Shown here: positions 9,300 through 17,262 of the stretch, one piece after another | Numbering within the stretch: position 1 is the first letter of the stretch | Layout of the letters: the number at the start of each line of letters is the position of its first letter | Origin: Streptomyces sp. 3214.6 | GTDB taxonomy: Bacteria > Actinomycetota > Actinomycetes > Streptomycetales > Streptomycetaceae | NCBI RefSeq assembly: GCF_900129855.1 | Contig: NZ_LT670819.1 | Location: forward strand, 2,728,001 to 2,792,000 | DNA length: 64,000 nt | Direction of reading: 5' to 3' | The notes under the pieces: model-generated | Database searches by the model: none | What the model was told of the DNA's origin: nothing | What the model saw: only the letters and a program-made list of their open reading frames with translations | Translations under genes and position numbers: made by a program

Positions 9300-9536
9300 T
9301 TAGGCACCGGCTCGGACGAGGTGCCAGCGCTCACTTTGGTCCCCCTCCGCCAACGGGCGGTGGCAGGCGCAGCTGCAACGGCGCACCAGCAGCAGGCCCC
9401 CGCCATGCGGGAGCGGGATATCCCGCAGGCGGCGGCACGAGACATGTACGTCCTCGTACCCGGGCCGATGCGCCAGCGTGCACTCCGGCGACAACTCCCG
9501 CGTCTCCCCTGCCGTTCCGGAAGACCGCGCCCTCAC
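9300..9536 (-). CDS. Small Cys-rich protein, third gene of the GntR-linked cassette
   Basis: A 78-residue protein with spaced cysteines (ECT, VSC, RRCSCACH) that could bind metal, and a DIPLPHGGGLLLV segment. The GTG start overlaps the stop of the upstream gene in a GTGA arrangement, so translation is probably coupled. I recognise it only as a type of short streptomycete protein found next to small GntR regulators; function is unknown. Confidence 0.6.
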   Translation of the reverse strand: MRARSSGTAGETRELSPECTLAHRPGYEDVHVSCRRLRDIPLPHGGGLLLVRRCSCACHRPLAEGDQSERWHLVRAGA

Positions 9537-9748
9537 TGCTCACCGCCGGCTCGGCGGGACGGAGGTAGGACGGTGAGGACGTCCGGCTGCGGCGGGTAGT
9601 ACGCGGCGCACGTCTGGCAGGCGTACACGACGAAGCCCGGCCCCGAGTTCTGGTGGACAACGCCGACCACCACTGGGGCCTCGGTCGTCACCTGGCAGCG
9701 CACGCACATCCGCACCGGCGGACGCGTTGTCTTGTCTCCTGTCGCCAT
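9533..9748 (-). CDS. Small zinc-ribbon-like protein
   Basis: A 71-residue protein with two CxxC knuckles (CVRC and CQTC) about 28 residues apart, the pattern of a small zinc ribbon. ATG 9748 is preferred because AGAGGG lies upstream; the GTG at 9751 would also work. It overlaps the genes on both sides by a few bases, so the three small genes form one tightly coupled operon. Function is unknown. Confidence 0.7.
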   Translation of the reverse strand: MATGDKTTRPPVRMCVRCQVTTEAPVVVGVVHQNSGPGFVVYACQTCAAYYPPQPDVLTVLPPSRRAGGEQ

Positions 9749-10089
9749 CACGCCACCCTCTCCGCACCGATGACAGGCCGGTCGAGGTCGATACCGAAGT
9801 CCGCCGCCACACGACGCTGTGACTGCCTTGCCTGCTCACACTCCTGTTCCCGGTGAGCCCGCTCCGCCGCAAGCATGTACGGGCGGATTGGGGCCGTGGA
9901 TGCGCCATCGAGGGGCTCGGGCAGCCCGTACGGAGATCGTGGTGCGGGGAGCCATACGACCATTGCGCCGGGACTCCTGGGGATGCAGTTGGGGACTGGT
10001 AGCGCGGAGTGTGTACCCGCCCTCCGCCTGCCGGTGCCAGGCGCGAACACGCCCAGGATCCAGCGCAGCAGCGCATGGATAATGCTCAC
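9748..10089 (-). CDS. Small conserved streptomycete protein upstream of the zinc ribbon
   Basis: A 113-residue protein with an amphipathic or hydrophobic N-terminus (SIIHALLRWILGVF), then GRRRAG, a Pro-rich linker and a C-terminal AADFGIDLDRPVIGAE segment. GTG 10089 is chosen because GGAGG lies nine bases upstream; the ATG at 10095 is too close to it. It is the first gene of the three-gene operon and is divergent from gntR across about 157 bp. No function is known to me. Confidence 0.68.
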   Translation of the reverse strand: MSIIHALLRWILGVFAPGTGRRRAGTHSALPVPNCIPRSPGAMVVWLPAPRSPYGLPEPLDGASTAPIRPYMLAAERAHREQECEQARQSQRRVAADFGIDLDRPVIGAERVA

Positions 10090-10171
10090 TGTCATCAACC
10101 TCCACAGGGTTGGTGGCCATGCCCCCGGACGGCTCCACCCGTCGCGGGGGTCTTACGCCATTCACCTAGCG

Positions 10172-10210
10172 TGATGTAGCTTGATGCATCCAGCTGTAGC
10201 TAGAGCTAAA
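10172..10210 (+). promoter_or_regulatory. AGCT/TAGC-rich candidate GntR operator
   Basis: Just upstream of gntR the sequence is rich in TAGC/AGCT words, including the short palindrome TAGC-TAGA-GCTA at 10197-10208 and GTAGCTTGATGCATC before it. Small GntR regulators usually bind such repeats in their own divergent promoter region. The operator role is inferred. Confidence 0.4.
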
Positions 10211-10246
10211 GGTGCCAAGCCTGGTACGTCTACCTACGGTCGAGGA

Positions 10247-10534
10247 ATGTCCCTTGACCCCGAATCAGGCCGACCGCTGTACATGCAGCTCGCTGACGTG
10301 ATCGAGTCCAGGATCCGCAGCGGGGAGTACGCACCCGACCGCATGATCCCCGCGTCACTCCGACTCTCCGAGGAGTACGGCATTGCCCATATGACCGTGC
10401 GCCGGGCTATGCGAGAGCTGCGTGAGCGTGGCTTGATCTACACCGTGTCCGGCAAAGGGTCCTATGTGGTGCCCAAGCCACCAATCATCACCCCCGAAGT
10501 CGACACGGCCACGAGCGACGAGTCCACCGACTGA
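10247..10534 (+). CDS. Small GntR-family transcriptional regulator
   Basis: A 95-residue protein consisting almost only of the GntR winged helix-turn-helix: GRPLYMQLADVIESRIRSGEY, then IPASLRLSEEYGIAHMTVRRAMRELRERGLI and the wing VSGKGSYVV. There is no effector-binding domain, as in the very short streptomycete GntR proteins. ATG 10247 is used; an upstream in-frame extension is possible but adds nothing recognisable. It probably regulates itself and the divergent three-gene cassette. Confidence 0.85.
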   Translation: MSLDPESGRPLYMQLADVIESRIRSGEYAPDRMIPASLRLSEEYGIAHMTVRRAMRELRERGLIYTVSGKGSYVVPKPPIITPEVDTATSDESTD

Positions 10535-10667
10535 GGGTGCCAGGGTGCGGCCCGCCTGAAGTCCTGGCGAGTCATCCGCGAAGCCCGGCGCAGCCCCAAC
10601 GGAAGTCGTCCACCGCGCAACCTGCTCAGCCTGGAGCGGAAACGCTGAAAACGCGGACGACGCGGCA

Positions 10668-10710
10668 GAGCACAGGGTGGGCACCTCCCGTGCGTGCCCA
10701 CCCTGTGCTC
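10668..10710. terminator. Perfect 16-bp stem terminator between gntR and esx
   Basis: GAGCACAGGGTGGGCA (10668-10683) and TGCCCACCCTGTGCTC (10695-10710) are exact complements around an 11-base loop. It lies between the convergent gntR (+) and esx operon (-) and should terminate both. Confidence 0.85.
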
Positions 10711-10728
10711 CAAAGTACGTGCTTGCTA

Positions 10729-11031
10729 CTACATGAAGTAGCTGGCGCCCTTCAGGTCGCCGCCTCGGTAGTCACCGCCGGCGCCGTGGACCTGGTGCGA
10801 GATCTGGAGCAGCGCCGCGTGGATGCCTCGGGCGTGCTTGTTCCACTCCTCGCTCTTGCTCTGGAACTGCTGGAACGCCTCGCCGCCCCAGCCCGAGGAC
10901 ACGTTGAGCACGGCCTGCCTCAGCGCTTCGAGGTCTTCCTCGAGCTTCGTGGCCTGGTTACCGAGCTCGGTGGCGAGCGCGTCCATGGTGCCGTAGGTGA
11001 CGGCAAGTTCCTCGTAATGCGCTCCGGACAT
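10729..11031 (-). CDS. WXG100/Esx protein with C-terminal YxxxD signal
   Basis: A 100-residue ESAT-6-like protein: helix, turn with WGG at about residues 48-50, helix. The C-terminal tail carries YRGGD, matching the general YxxxD/E T7SS export motif. It should pair as a heterodimer with the product of the gene 86 bp upstream (11118-11456). Both lie just downstream of mycP on the same strand, the core-substrate position of an ESX locus. Confidence 0.93.
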   Translation of the reverse strand: MSGAHYEELAVTYGTMDALATELGNQATKLEEDLEALRQAVLNVSSGWGGEAFQQFQSKSEEWNKHARGIHAALLQISHQVHGAGGDYRGGDLKGASYFM

Positions 11032-11117
11032 GTTTCCCTCGTTTCTCTGAAGACTTCAGCCGGACTTCGCGGTCCGGGCAACGGTGTGGTTCAGCGCGAC
11101 CAGTGGCTCCGTGCTCG

Positions 11118-11456
11118 TCAGTAGCTGTTGAGCGCCGAAGTCTTTCCGCCGAGATCCTCGACCGAGATCTTGGTCATGTCCGACGTGATCTGGTCTTCGA
11201 GGTTCTGCTTGTCGGTCTTGGTCATGTGGATGCCCTCGAGGAAGTCGTCGAGCATCTTGCCGATCGCGACCATGTGGCCGTTGATTTCCGTCTGCTTGGT
11301 GTTGAACGCGTTGGCACCCTGGCCGGTCCACGCCTTCTCGATCATGTCGATCGTGCCCTGCAGTTTCGCGAGCGAGCCCCTGATGTTGTCGTATCGATCG
11401 ATGACTTCCTTTTGGAGCTTCTGTACGTCGCCGTCATTGAGCTTGCGGTCGACCAT
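11118..11456 (-). CDS. WXG100/Esx protein, partner of the adjacent Esx protein
   Basis: A 112-residue WXG100 protein with the WTG turn at about residue 43 and no obvious YxxxD tail, so it is likely the non-signal partner of the heterodimer. ATG 11456 is chosen because AAAAGGAGTG lies just upstream; longer in-frame starts would run into the upstream mycosin region. Confidence 0.93.
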   Translation of the reverse strand: MVDRKLNDGDVQKLQKEVIDRYDNIRGSLAKLQGTIDMIEKAWTGQGANAFNTKQTEINGHMVAIGKMLDDFLEGIHMTKTDKQNLEDQITSDMTKISVEDLGGKTSALNSY

Positions 11457-11548
11457 TTCGGCACTCCTTTTCGTCAGCTGTGGTTGGTTGCTGCGCGCCT
11501 CGCTGCGCCAGAACCGTTGTGTGTGACCGGTCGTCGTGTGTGGGTCGC

Positions 11549-12823
11549 TCAGGCGCCCCGCCGGGAGCGGATCACGGCGAAGGCGCCGCCGCCGATCACC
11601 AGGACAGCCGCCGCGGCTCCGAGCGCAACCCACATTGTGGAGTTGTCGGAGGTGTCGGAAGTTGATCCTGCCGCCGAAGTCTGGCCGTCTGAAGTGCCCT
11701 TCGAGGCCTGTGACGAGGTTGATGCGGAAGCGGAGGGTGAGTTGCCCGCCGCATCCGTGACACCCGTCGCGTTCTCCTTGGCGAGCGGGTCGGTGTTGGC
11801 CGGGCCGGGGTTGAAGTCGCTTTTCTCCAGCACCATGCGGGGGCGGATCAGTCCGTATCCGAGGTACGTGCTCGGGTCGTCCTTCGCCCAGTCACGCCCG
11901 GCGGTGTCGATCAGGCTGGCGAGGACCTGGTTGGCCGTCCACTTGGGGTGGGCGGACCAGACGAGGGCTGCTGAGGCGGACGCGATGGCTGTGGCTTGGC
12001 TGGTGCCCTTGCCTGCGCAGTACGAACGGAACGTCTCGTCGCACCAACTCGGGACGTTGAGGCCGGGAGAAGCGAGGTCAACGTAATTGCCGTGATCCGA
12101 GAATTTTCCGACGGTTCCGTTCTCGTCCGAGGCAGCGACTCCGACCACATAAGGGTATGCAGCCGGATAGCCGATGACGCTCTTCTTCTCCCCGTCGTTG
12201 CCAACGGCGGCGAACATCAACTTGCCCTTGGATTGGGCGTACTTGATCGCCGCCGCCTCCTCCGCACTGTCTCCAGGGCTACCGTAGGACATGTTGATGA
12301 TTTTGGCATCGCTGTCAGCAGCGGCCCTAATCGCTTGCGCCGAATTCGCGGTCTTCTTCCTCTCGGCTTTGTCCTTGAGATCGTCATACGCAATCCGGTA
12401 AGGGACGATCTTTGCTCCGGGGGCAAGACCTTTCAGGCCGTCGCCGACACCAGTACCAGCGATCAACTCCGCCATGGTCGTTCCGTGGCCCGTGTAGTCC
12501 TTTGTGGCACCGTAGGCGACGGCTGTCGGCACCTCGGCGGAAAGTACCTGCCCCTTCAGAGAGGAGGTTGCAGGGTTGACGCCCGAGTCAATGACAGCAA
12601 CCTTGACTCCCTTGCCAGTGCTCACCTTCCACATCTCGTCGGCCTTCATCGCCGACAGGTACCACTGCTCGGACTGAACGTCGGCGGCCGACGCGCTCGG
12701 AGCCAGACCTGCCGAGAGGACGGCCAAGGCACCGAGCGCTGAACAGACGGCGGAAACCCGTCTCCCGTTTCGTTCCGCGAAAGACGCGCTCCGCCCGCCG
12801 CGTCGGCTGCTCCCTGCCACCAT
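11549..12823 (-). CDS. mycP: Mycosin-type subtilisin protease MycP (copy 1)
   Basis: Membrane-anchored subtilisin-like protease of T7SS. It has 424 residues from ATG 12823: a signal peptide ending PSASAADV, then the catalytic triad Asp79 (AVIDSGV), His113 (GHGTTMA) and Ser275 (GTSQATA). A Ser/Thr-rich linker is followed by a C-terminal membrane anchor (WVALGAAAAVLVIGGGAF) and RSRRGA. Starts upstream exist but would put an Arg-rich stretch before the signal. It lies between the effector gene at 12852 and the esx pair. A second mycosin is at 22325. Confidence 0.94.
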   Translation of the reverse strand: MVAGSSRRGGRSASFAERNGRRVSAVCSALGALAVLSAGLAPSASAADVQSEQWYLSAMKADEMWKVSTGKGVKVAVIDSGVNPATSSLKGQVLSAEVPTAVAYGATKDYTGHGTTMAELIAGTGVGDGLKGLAPGAKIVPYRIAYDDLKDKAERKKTANSAQAIRAAADSDAKIINMSYGSPGDSAEEAAAIKYAQSKGKLMFAAVGNDGEKKSVIGYPAAYPYVVGVAASDENGTVGKFSDHGNYVDLASPGLNVPSWCDETFRSYCAGKGTSQATAIASASAALVWSAHPKWTANQVLASLIDTAGRDWAKDDPSTYLGYGLIRPRMVLEKSDFNPGPANTDPLAKENATGVTDAAGNSPSASASTSSQASKGTSDGQTSAAGSTSDTSDNSTMWVALGAAAAVLVIGGGAFAVIRSRRGA

Positions 12824-12851
12824 GCCTCTGTCTGTCCTCGCTCTTGTGCGG

Positions 12852-14564
12852 TCAGTCGGTCGTCGACACGTCATCGCGCCGCTCGTCACGGCGCGAACGT
12901 GCCTCGCCTGAACCCTGATTGCGCGCAGAACCACGCGCCGCGCCCGGGCCGCCGGGCGTGTTTCCGTTGTTCCTACTTCCGGAAACTCGTCCCTTCGGCG
13001 TTCCGACCACACCCTCAGGGCTACCGACGGAGCGGCGAGCCGCCTGTCCCGCGCCCGTGCCCGTCGTCGAGCCGGGTGTCCCGATCACGCCACGCTGGCC
13101 GGGCCTCTCGCCCGCGACACGCGACGTGGGAGCGCCCTCACCGCCGACGACCGTGCCTCGCGGCAACCTGGAACTGTTGGCGCCGGGGGCGCCCCCGGTG
13201 ACAGGCCTCCCGCCGACAACGCCATCGCCGGCACGTCCGGCGCCAGTGCGCCCAGCGCCCGAACGTCCGGGGTTCGTGGCACCCATGCTGGTGACGGGAC
13301 CGCGTGGGACACCGCCAGTACGTCCTGCCGCCTGGCCACCGGCCTTCGGCACGCCGCCGACCACACCTCGCCCCATGGGACCAGTGGTGCGGCCGCCTGT
13401 CTTCCCTGTCGCAGCGGTACGTCCCGTCGGCCCCATGGGGCCGGTTCCCGTACGTCCTGCCGCGGTGCCGCCCGGCATACCGCCTACGCGCCCCTGCGCC
13501 GAGGTGGGCAACCTGCTTCCCGGTACGCCGCCGAACCCTGAGGTACGCCCGGCCGGCCCCCGGAAAGTGGGAGGTACACCAGTGGGGGCAAAGGGAGGAA
13601 CTGATCCCGTTGAAGTTGCGCTGGGACCTGCCGTCGAGGGCGGCACAACGGTCATCGGCTTCGCCGTGTCCTGCGGCGGCAATGTACCGACGCTGTCGAT
13701 CTCCGTACCGACGTGGTGGTCCGGGCCCGTGGCGGGATCGTCCAGCCCTCTGGCGGACGGCAGAGAGGCGTCCGACTGCGGCCGCTCGATCGAAGCATTC
13801 ACCGAATGAGGACGCACGCTTTCCGAGCTGTGCGTGCCAGCACCAAGGCCTGTCTGTCCCCCAGGAGGCTCCACCTCCCTGCCACCGGTCGGCGCAGGCA
13901 CCCCCACATCCGGCATCTTCGGAAACGTCGGCTCCTCCGCCAGCTCCATCATCCCGCTCGACACCGTGTAGAACGACGCCAGCCGGTACATCTGGTTGAT
14001 CGCCTCTTGGCGGTCCTGCTCGGCCTTGACCGCTGCCGTGTACTCCGCGTTGCCGTCGACCCGCTGAGGCGTCGGGATGTCGTCGACCTTCTTGGGGACG
14101 ATGCGGCTGTCGCGCGGGGGCATGGACTTGCGTACTGAGGCGAGGCCGGAGCTTGCTGCCAGGATCTGGGTGCCTACCTCGTCGGTGTAGCTGGCGAGCG
14201 CGAGGGCCGTGGTGGTGAGGTTCATGCCCCAGGTGTAGAAGGCGGTGTGGGCCTCGCCCTCCCAGTCGACATTGCCGAGGTTGCGGCTGAGTTCGTTGGC
14301 GGCGTCGTTGATGGCGTCCCGGGCGTCGACGAGGGCCGTGGCCGCGCTCTCCATGGTCTCCGGGCTCGCCGACTCGACGATGTCGATCATGGCGTTGAGG
14401 TCGTAGCCCTCGAAGCTGGTCTTGCCGAAGCCGCCAGGGCTGCCGGCGGGCGGGGGGCTGATCACCGCGGCCTTGTTGACCGCATCGTCCACGCCGCTGT
14501 TCTGCTGGGCGGCGTCCAGGCGTTCCGCCTGGTAGTGGTCCGGCTTCTTCCTGTCGCCGCTCAT
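12852..14564 (-). CDS. WXG-containing protein with long Pro/Gly/Thr-rich tail, putative T7SS substrate
   Basis: A 570-residue protein. Residues 50-165 are helical with a WEG turn (VDWEGEAHTAFYTWG), which resembles the N-terminal export fold of PPE/LXG-like T7SS substrates. From about residue 235 it becomes a low-complexity Gly/Pro/Thr/Arg region with repeated TGRTG/GRxGG words and no catalytic motif. It overlaps the upstream 144-residue partner gene by an ATGA junction and is followed by mycP. It may be a structural or surface-exposed substrate rather than an enzyme. Confidence 0.8.
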   Translation of the reverse strand: MSGDRKKPDHYQAERLDAAQQNSGVDDAVNKAAVISPPPAGSPGGFGKTSFEGYDLNAMIDIVESASPETMESAATALVDARDAINDAANELSRNLGNVDWEGEAHTAFYTWGMNLTTTALALASYTDEVGTQILAASSGLASVRKSMPPRDSRIVPKKVDDIPTPQRVDGNAEYTAAVKAEQDRQEAINQMYRLASFYTVSSGMMELAEEPTFPKMPDVGVPAPTGGREVEPPGGQTGLGAGTHSSESVRPHSVNASIERPQSDASLPSARGLDDPATGPDHHVGTEIDSVGTLPPQDTAKPMTVVPPSTAGPSATSTGSVPPFAPTGVPPTFRGPAGRTSGFGGVPGSRLPTSAQGRVGGMPGGTAAGRTGTGPMGPTGRTAATGKTGGRTTGPMGRGVVGGVPKAGGQAAGRTGGVPRGPVTSMGATNPGRSGAGRTGAGRAGDGVVGGRPVTGGAPGANSSRLPRGTVVGGEGAPTSRVAGERPGQRGVIGTPGSTTGTGAGQAARRSVGSPEGVVGTPKGRVSGSRNNGNTPGGPGAARGSARNQGSGEARSRRDERRDDVSTTD

Positions 14565-14998
14565 CAGTACCCCGCGTCGGTGTGGTCGGCGTTGTTGTCA
14601 CGCTTGATCTGCTCGTGCACCATCGCCTCGCGTTCCTGGTTGACTTGGGCCCGGATCTGGTGGAACCGGTACCGAAGCTCCTCTTCGAGGTTGTCGAAGG
14701 TGACGTCCACGCCGTGCACGGCGATCTGCATCGCCTCCAACTGGAGTCCCAGCGACTTGGAGAGCGCCGTGATGCGCTCATGGACGCGGGCGTACTGGAG
14801 GTGGAGAGCCTTTGCCTCTGGGAAGTGCCCCGCGCCGAACGTGGCCTCCGACAGGTTGTGGTCCCCGACCTTCGCCGAACCGCCCGCGGATTTCTCGAAG
14901 GCCGTAAGCAGGTCGTCCACCCGCTTCTTGAACGTCGACAGCGCCATATAGCCACGCCGTACGTCAGGGGCGCCCCCGCCCATGTCCGCAGGAATCAC
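14564..14998 (-). CDS. Helical partner protein of the Pro/Gly-rich T7SS substrate
   Basis: A 144-residue, mostly helical, soluble protein; residues 20-130 form long amphipathic helices (KKRVDDLLTAFEK, YARVHERITALSKSLG). GTG 14998 has GGGGAG upstream; ATG 14947 (MALSTF) is an alternative start. Its stop overlaps the start of the next gene (ATGA). The size and coupling suggest a WXG100-like chaperone or partner. Confidence 0.75.
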   Translation of the reverse strand: MIPADMGGGAPDVRRGYMALSTFKKRVDDLLTAFEKSAGGSAKVGDHNLSEATFGAGHFPEAKALHLQYARVHERITALSKSLGLQLEAMQIAVHGVDVTFDNLEEELRYRFHQIRAQVNQEREAMVHEQIKRDNNADHTDAGY

Positions 14999-15153
14999 GA
15001 CAGCCCATCTCCCCGTTTTCCGCTGCCCGTCCTGAGCAGCTCAGCCCACGCCTCTCAAGTGTTCATGACCGCAACACAACCACTGTAATGACTTCCTCTG
15101 ACAGTCCCAACTGCCCTATGCAACAACCGTGCTACTGCCGACAGCCTCAACCG

Positions 15154-15693
15154 TCATGTTCGGGATGTTCTGCCTTGCAGCCAGAGCCGGGCGCCGACTT
15201 CGCTGGGGTACTCGCGGACGGTGAGCATCGCCGCGGTCCACCCCAGGGCGAACGCGGCGAGTGCGGGCATGACGGGAGCGGCGATCAGCACGAGAGCGCG
15301 GCCGGCGACGGCCAGACCCGTGGAACGGCGGGTCTCGTCGCGTTTGCGCCTGCGGAACTCGTCGGGGTCCGGCGGATCCAGGAGGTCCTTGCGGTGGCGG
15401 CGACGCTGCACCGTCCACCCCCAGACCACGGCCACGCAGGATGCGACAGCTTGCGCCCAGTCCCACGCCGTGCGCGCGGTCGGTGGCAGGTCACTGCGGG
15501 GAACGCCCAGATACAGCCTGAGCGCGATGTAGCAGACGAAGGCCAGAACGAGAAGGAGCAGGACGGCCGTCCAGACCCGGCGTGCCCAGTAGCGCGCGCC
15601 TCGCTCGTACCAACTGGTGCCGAGTCCCGGCAGTTTGGGGATCCGGACCGGGGCCGCGGAGGCGGGAACGTCAGAAGATGCTCTTGATGCCAT
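15154..15693 (-). CDS. Small membrane protein, possible immunity for the upstream WXG protein
   Basis: A 179-residue protein with about three or four hydrophobic segments: VWTAVLLLLVLAFVCYIAL, AQAVASCVAVVWGWTV and RALVLIAAPVMPALAAFA. They are separated by an Arg-rich cytosolic loop (RRRHRKDLLDPPDPDEFRRR). The start is ATG 15693, overlapping the upstream gene by 23 bp; ATG 15705 is also possible. I do not recognise the family. Its tight linkage to a WXG protein with a hydrophobic C-terminus suggests a membrane-located antagonist or partner. Confidence 0.72.
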   Translation of the reverse strand: MASRASSDVPASAAPVRIPKLPGLGTSWYERGARYWARRVWTAVLLLLVLAFVCYIALRLYLGVPRSDLPPTARTAWDWAQAVASCVAVVWGWTVQRRRHRKDLLDPPDPDEFRRRKRDETRRSTGLAVAGRALVLIAAPVMPALAAFALGWTAAMLTVREYPSEVGARLWLQGRTSRT

Positions 15694-16960
15694 GCCAGAC
15701 GTCATCCTTGAGTCGTACGAAGTCGTCCCCGGTCTCGGAGAGGACATGTCCGGTGCCGTGCAGCACCCCGCCGACCACGCCGTGGTCGTGGATGTCCTCG
15801 CTCCAGTGCTCGTGGAAGGAGTGGTCGATGATGCCGGTGGCGCCGATGACCACCAGGCCGCCGGCGACGGCCACGGCGGCGACGGGCGCCTCGAAGGGCA
15901 GGGCGGCCACGACGCCCGCCGTGATGGCCGTACCGGCCACCAGGCCGGCGACGTTCGCCCCGCCGTCGACGGCGACCGACTTCTGCCACGACCAGCCCTT
16001 GTCGTGGTCGTCAGAGGCTTCGAGGATCCCGCAGGCGCCGGCCGCGGCAACGTCCAGGACCGGGACTTCTTTGAGGAAGTCCGGCAGCTTCTCCAGGCTC
16101 TTGCCTGCGCGGAGCGCGTCCGCTGCGTCGGCCAGTTTGACGTTGAGGGCCCGGTCGTACGGCAGTGCCGTGCTGCCGTGGTCGGCGCGGGCCACGGCCT
16201 CTTCGAGCGAGTCCACCTTCATGACCGCGTCGGCGTACGCGCCCTTGGCCGGGAGGTCGTGGGGCAGGGCGCGGCCCGCCTTCTGGTATGCCTTGCGCTC
16301 GGCGCGGAGTTCCTTCTTGGCGGCGTTCGCCTCCGTCTTGGCGTCGTCGATCTTGGTGCGGGCCTTCGCTCCGCCGGCCCGGGCGTCCTCGGCGTCGTAG
16401 GCGTACAGCCCGCGCAGATAGTCGGCGATTGTGATCTTGTCGCCGGTTGACGCGGGCGCCGTCACCTGTGCGTACAGCCCCCGCAGCTTGTCCGCCGCGA
16501 CCAGCCGGGCGTGCTGCGCTGTGTGCAGCACCTCCTGGCGCACCTTGTCGTACTCGCCCATCGCGGAGATCGTCTTCTGGTCCTCGGCGCTGGGCGGGTT
16601 CGCGGTGACGATCGCCTGGGGCGCTCCCATCGCGGCCATGGGGACGCCGTTGCGGGTCGCGACGTGTTCGGCGTTCTGCAGGGCGGTCTCACAGGTGGTG
16701 AGGGCGTCGGCGAGGTCGGAGAGGATGTCGCCCGCGTCGTGGACGAGGTTGGCGAAGGCGCCTGCCGTCAGCGCGTCCTCGCTCCAGGTGGAGCGGAAGG
16801 TCTCCGCCGCCTCGCCCTTCCAGGCCGCGTCGCCGACCAGCGCCTCGACGGCGCGGCTGATCGGGGTGATGACGTCGTCGAGTTTGTCCTTGGCGTTCTT
16901 GTACGTGTCGGCCATCGTGCGCAGTCCGCCGATGTCGCCGCCGACCCAGCTGTCGGCCAT
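15671..16960 (-). CDS. WXG-domain protein with C-terminal hydrophobic hairpin, putative T7SS effector
   Basis: A 429-residue protein. The N-terminal WXG-like domain has WKG at about residue 47, a long charged helical middle follows, and a 44-residue Ala/Gly/Val segment (about 336-379) could form a membrane hairpin. The last 50 residues are His- and Asp-rich (HSFHEHWSED, HGVVGGVLHGTGH). ATG 16960 overlaps the preceding gene (ATGA). The layout resembles an LXG-like exported effector with a membrane-active tip; that function is inferred. Confidence 0.78.
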   Translation of the reverse strand: MADSWVGGDIGGLRTMADTYKNAKDKLDDVITPISRAVEALVGDAAWKGEAAETFRSTWSEDALTAGAFANLVHDAGDILSDLADALTTCETALQNAEHVATRNGVPMAAMGAPQAIVTANPPSAEDQKTISAMGEYDKVRQEVLHTAQHARLVAADKLRGLYAQVTAPASTGDKITIADYLRGLYAYDAEDARAGGAKARTKIDDAKTEANAAKKELRAERKAYQKAGRALPHDLPAKGAYADAVMKVDSLEEAVARADHGSTALPYDRALNVKLADAADALRAGKSLEKLPDFLKEVPVLDVAAAGACGILEASDDHDKGWSWQKSVAVDGGANVAGLVAGTAITAGVVAALPFEAPVAAVAVAGGLVVIGATGIIDHSFHEHWSEDIHDHGVVGGVLHGTGHVLSETGDDFVRLKDDVWHGIKSIF

Positions 16961-17262
16961 CAGCCGTCCCCTGCCATCAGGTCCTCGAACAGTCCGTGGA
17001 CGTCGATGTCGTGCCGTTGGAAGGAGTCGCTGGCGTACGTCACCTTGTCGCCGTGGTCGTCGAGGCGGTCGGCGAAGCCGATGTGGAGGGCGACGATGAG
17101 GTCGGCGACCTCCTTGAGGGCGTGGTCGAGCCCGGCATCTCCGCCGCTGACGAGGGGCGGGGCTACGTCGGCGTGCAGCTTGCGGTAGTTGACGGCCTCG
17201 TCGTGGAAGGTCTTGGACATCGAGGTGAGGTCGCCGAGGACGGCCTTGAAGTCGGGCGGCAT
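16960..17262 (-). CDS. Small helical Esx-like partner protein
   Basis: A 100-residue helical protein (MPPDFKAVLGDLTSMSKT) with no canonical WXG turn. It is the size of WXG100 partners and is overlapped at both ends by ATGA junctions, between the SseB/SAV_915-like gene and the WXG effector. It probably dimerises with or chaperones the effector encoded immediately downstream. Confidence 0.75.
   Translation of the reverse strand: MPPDFKAVLGDLTSMSKTFHDEAVNYRKLHADVAPPLVSGGDAGLDHALKEVADLIVALHIGFADRLDDHGDKVTYASDSFQRHDIDVHGLFEDLMAGDG

Noticed and set aside
9142..9599. Plus-strand open frames of 100-230 residues across the island
   Set aside because: Arg/Pro/Ala-rich with no start signal; the minus-strand operon with ATGA/GTGA overlaps and CxxC motifs is the better reading.
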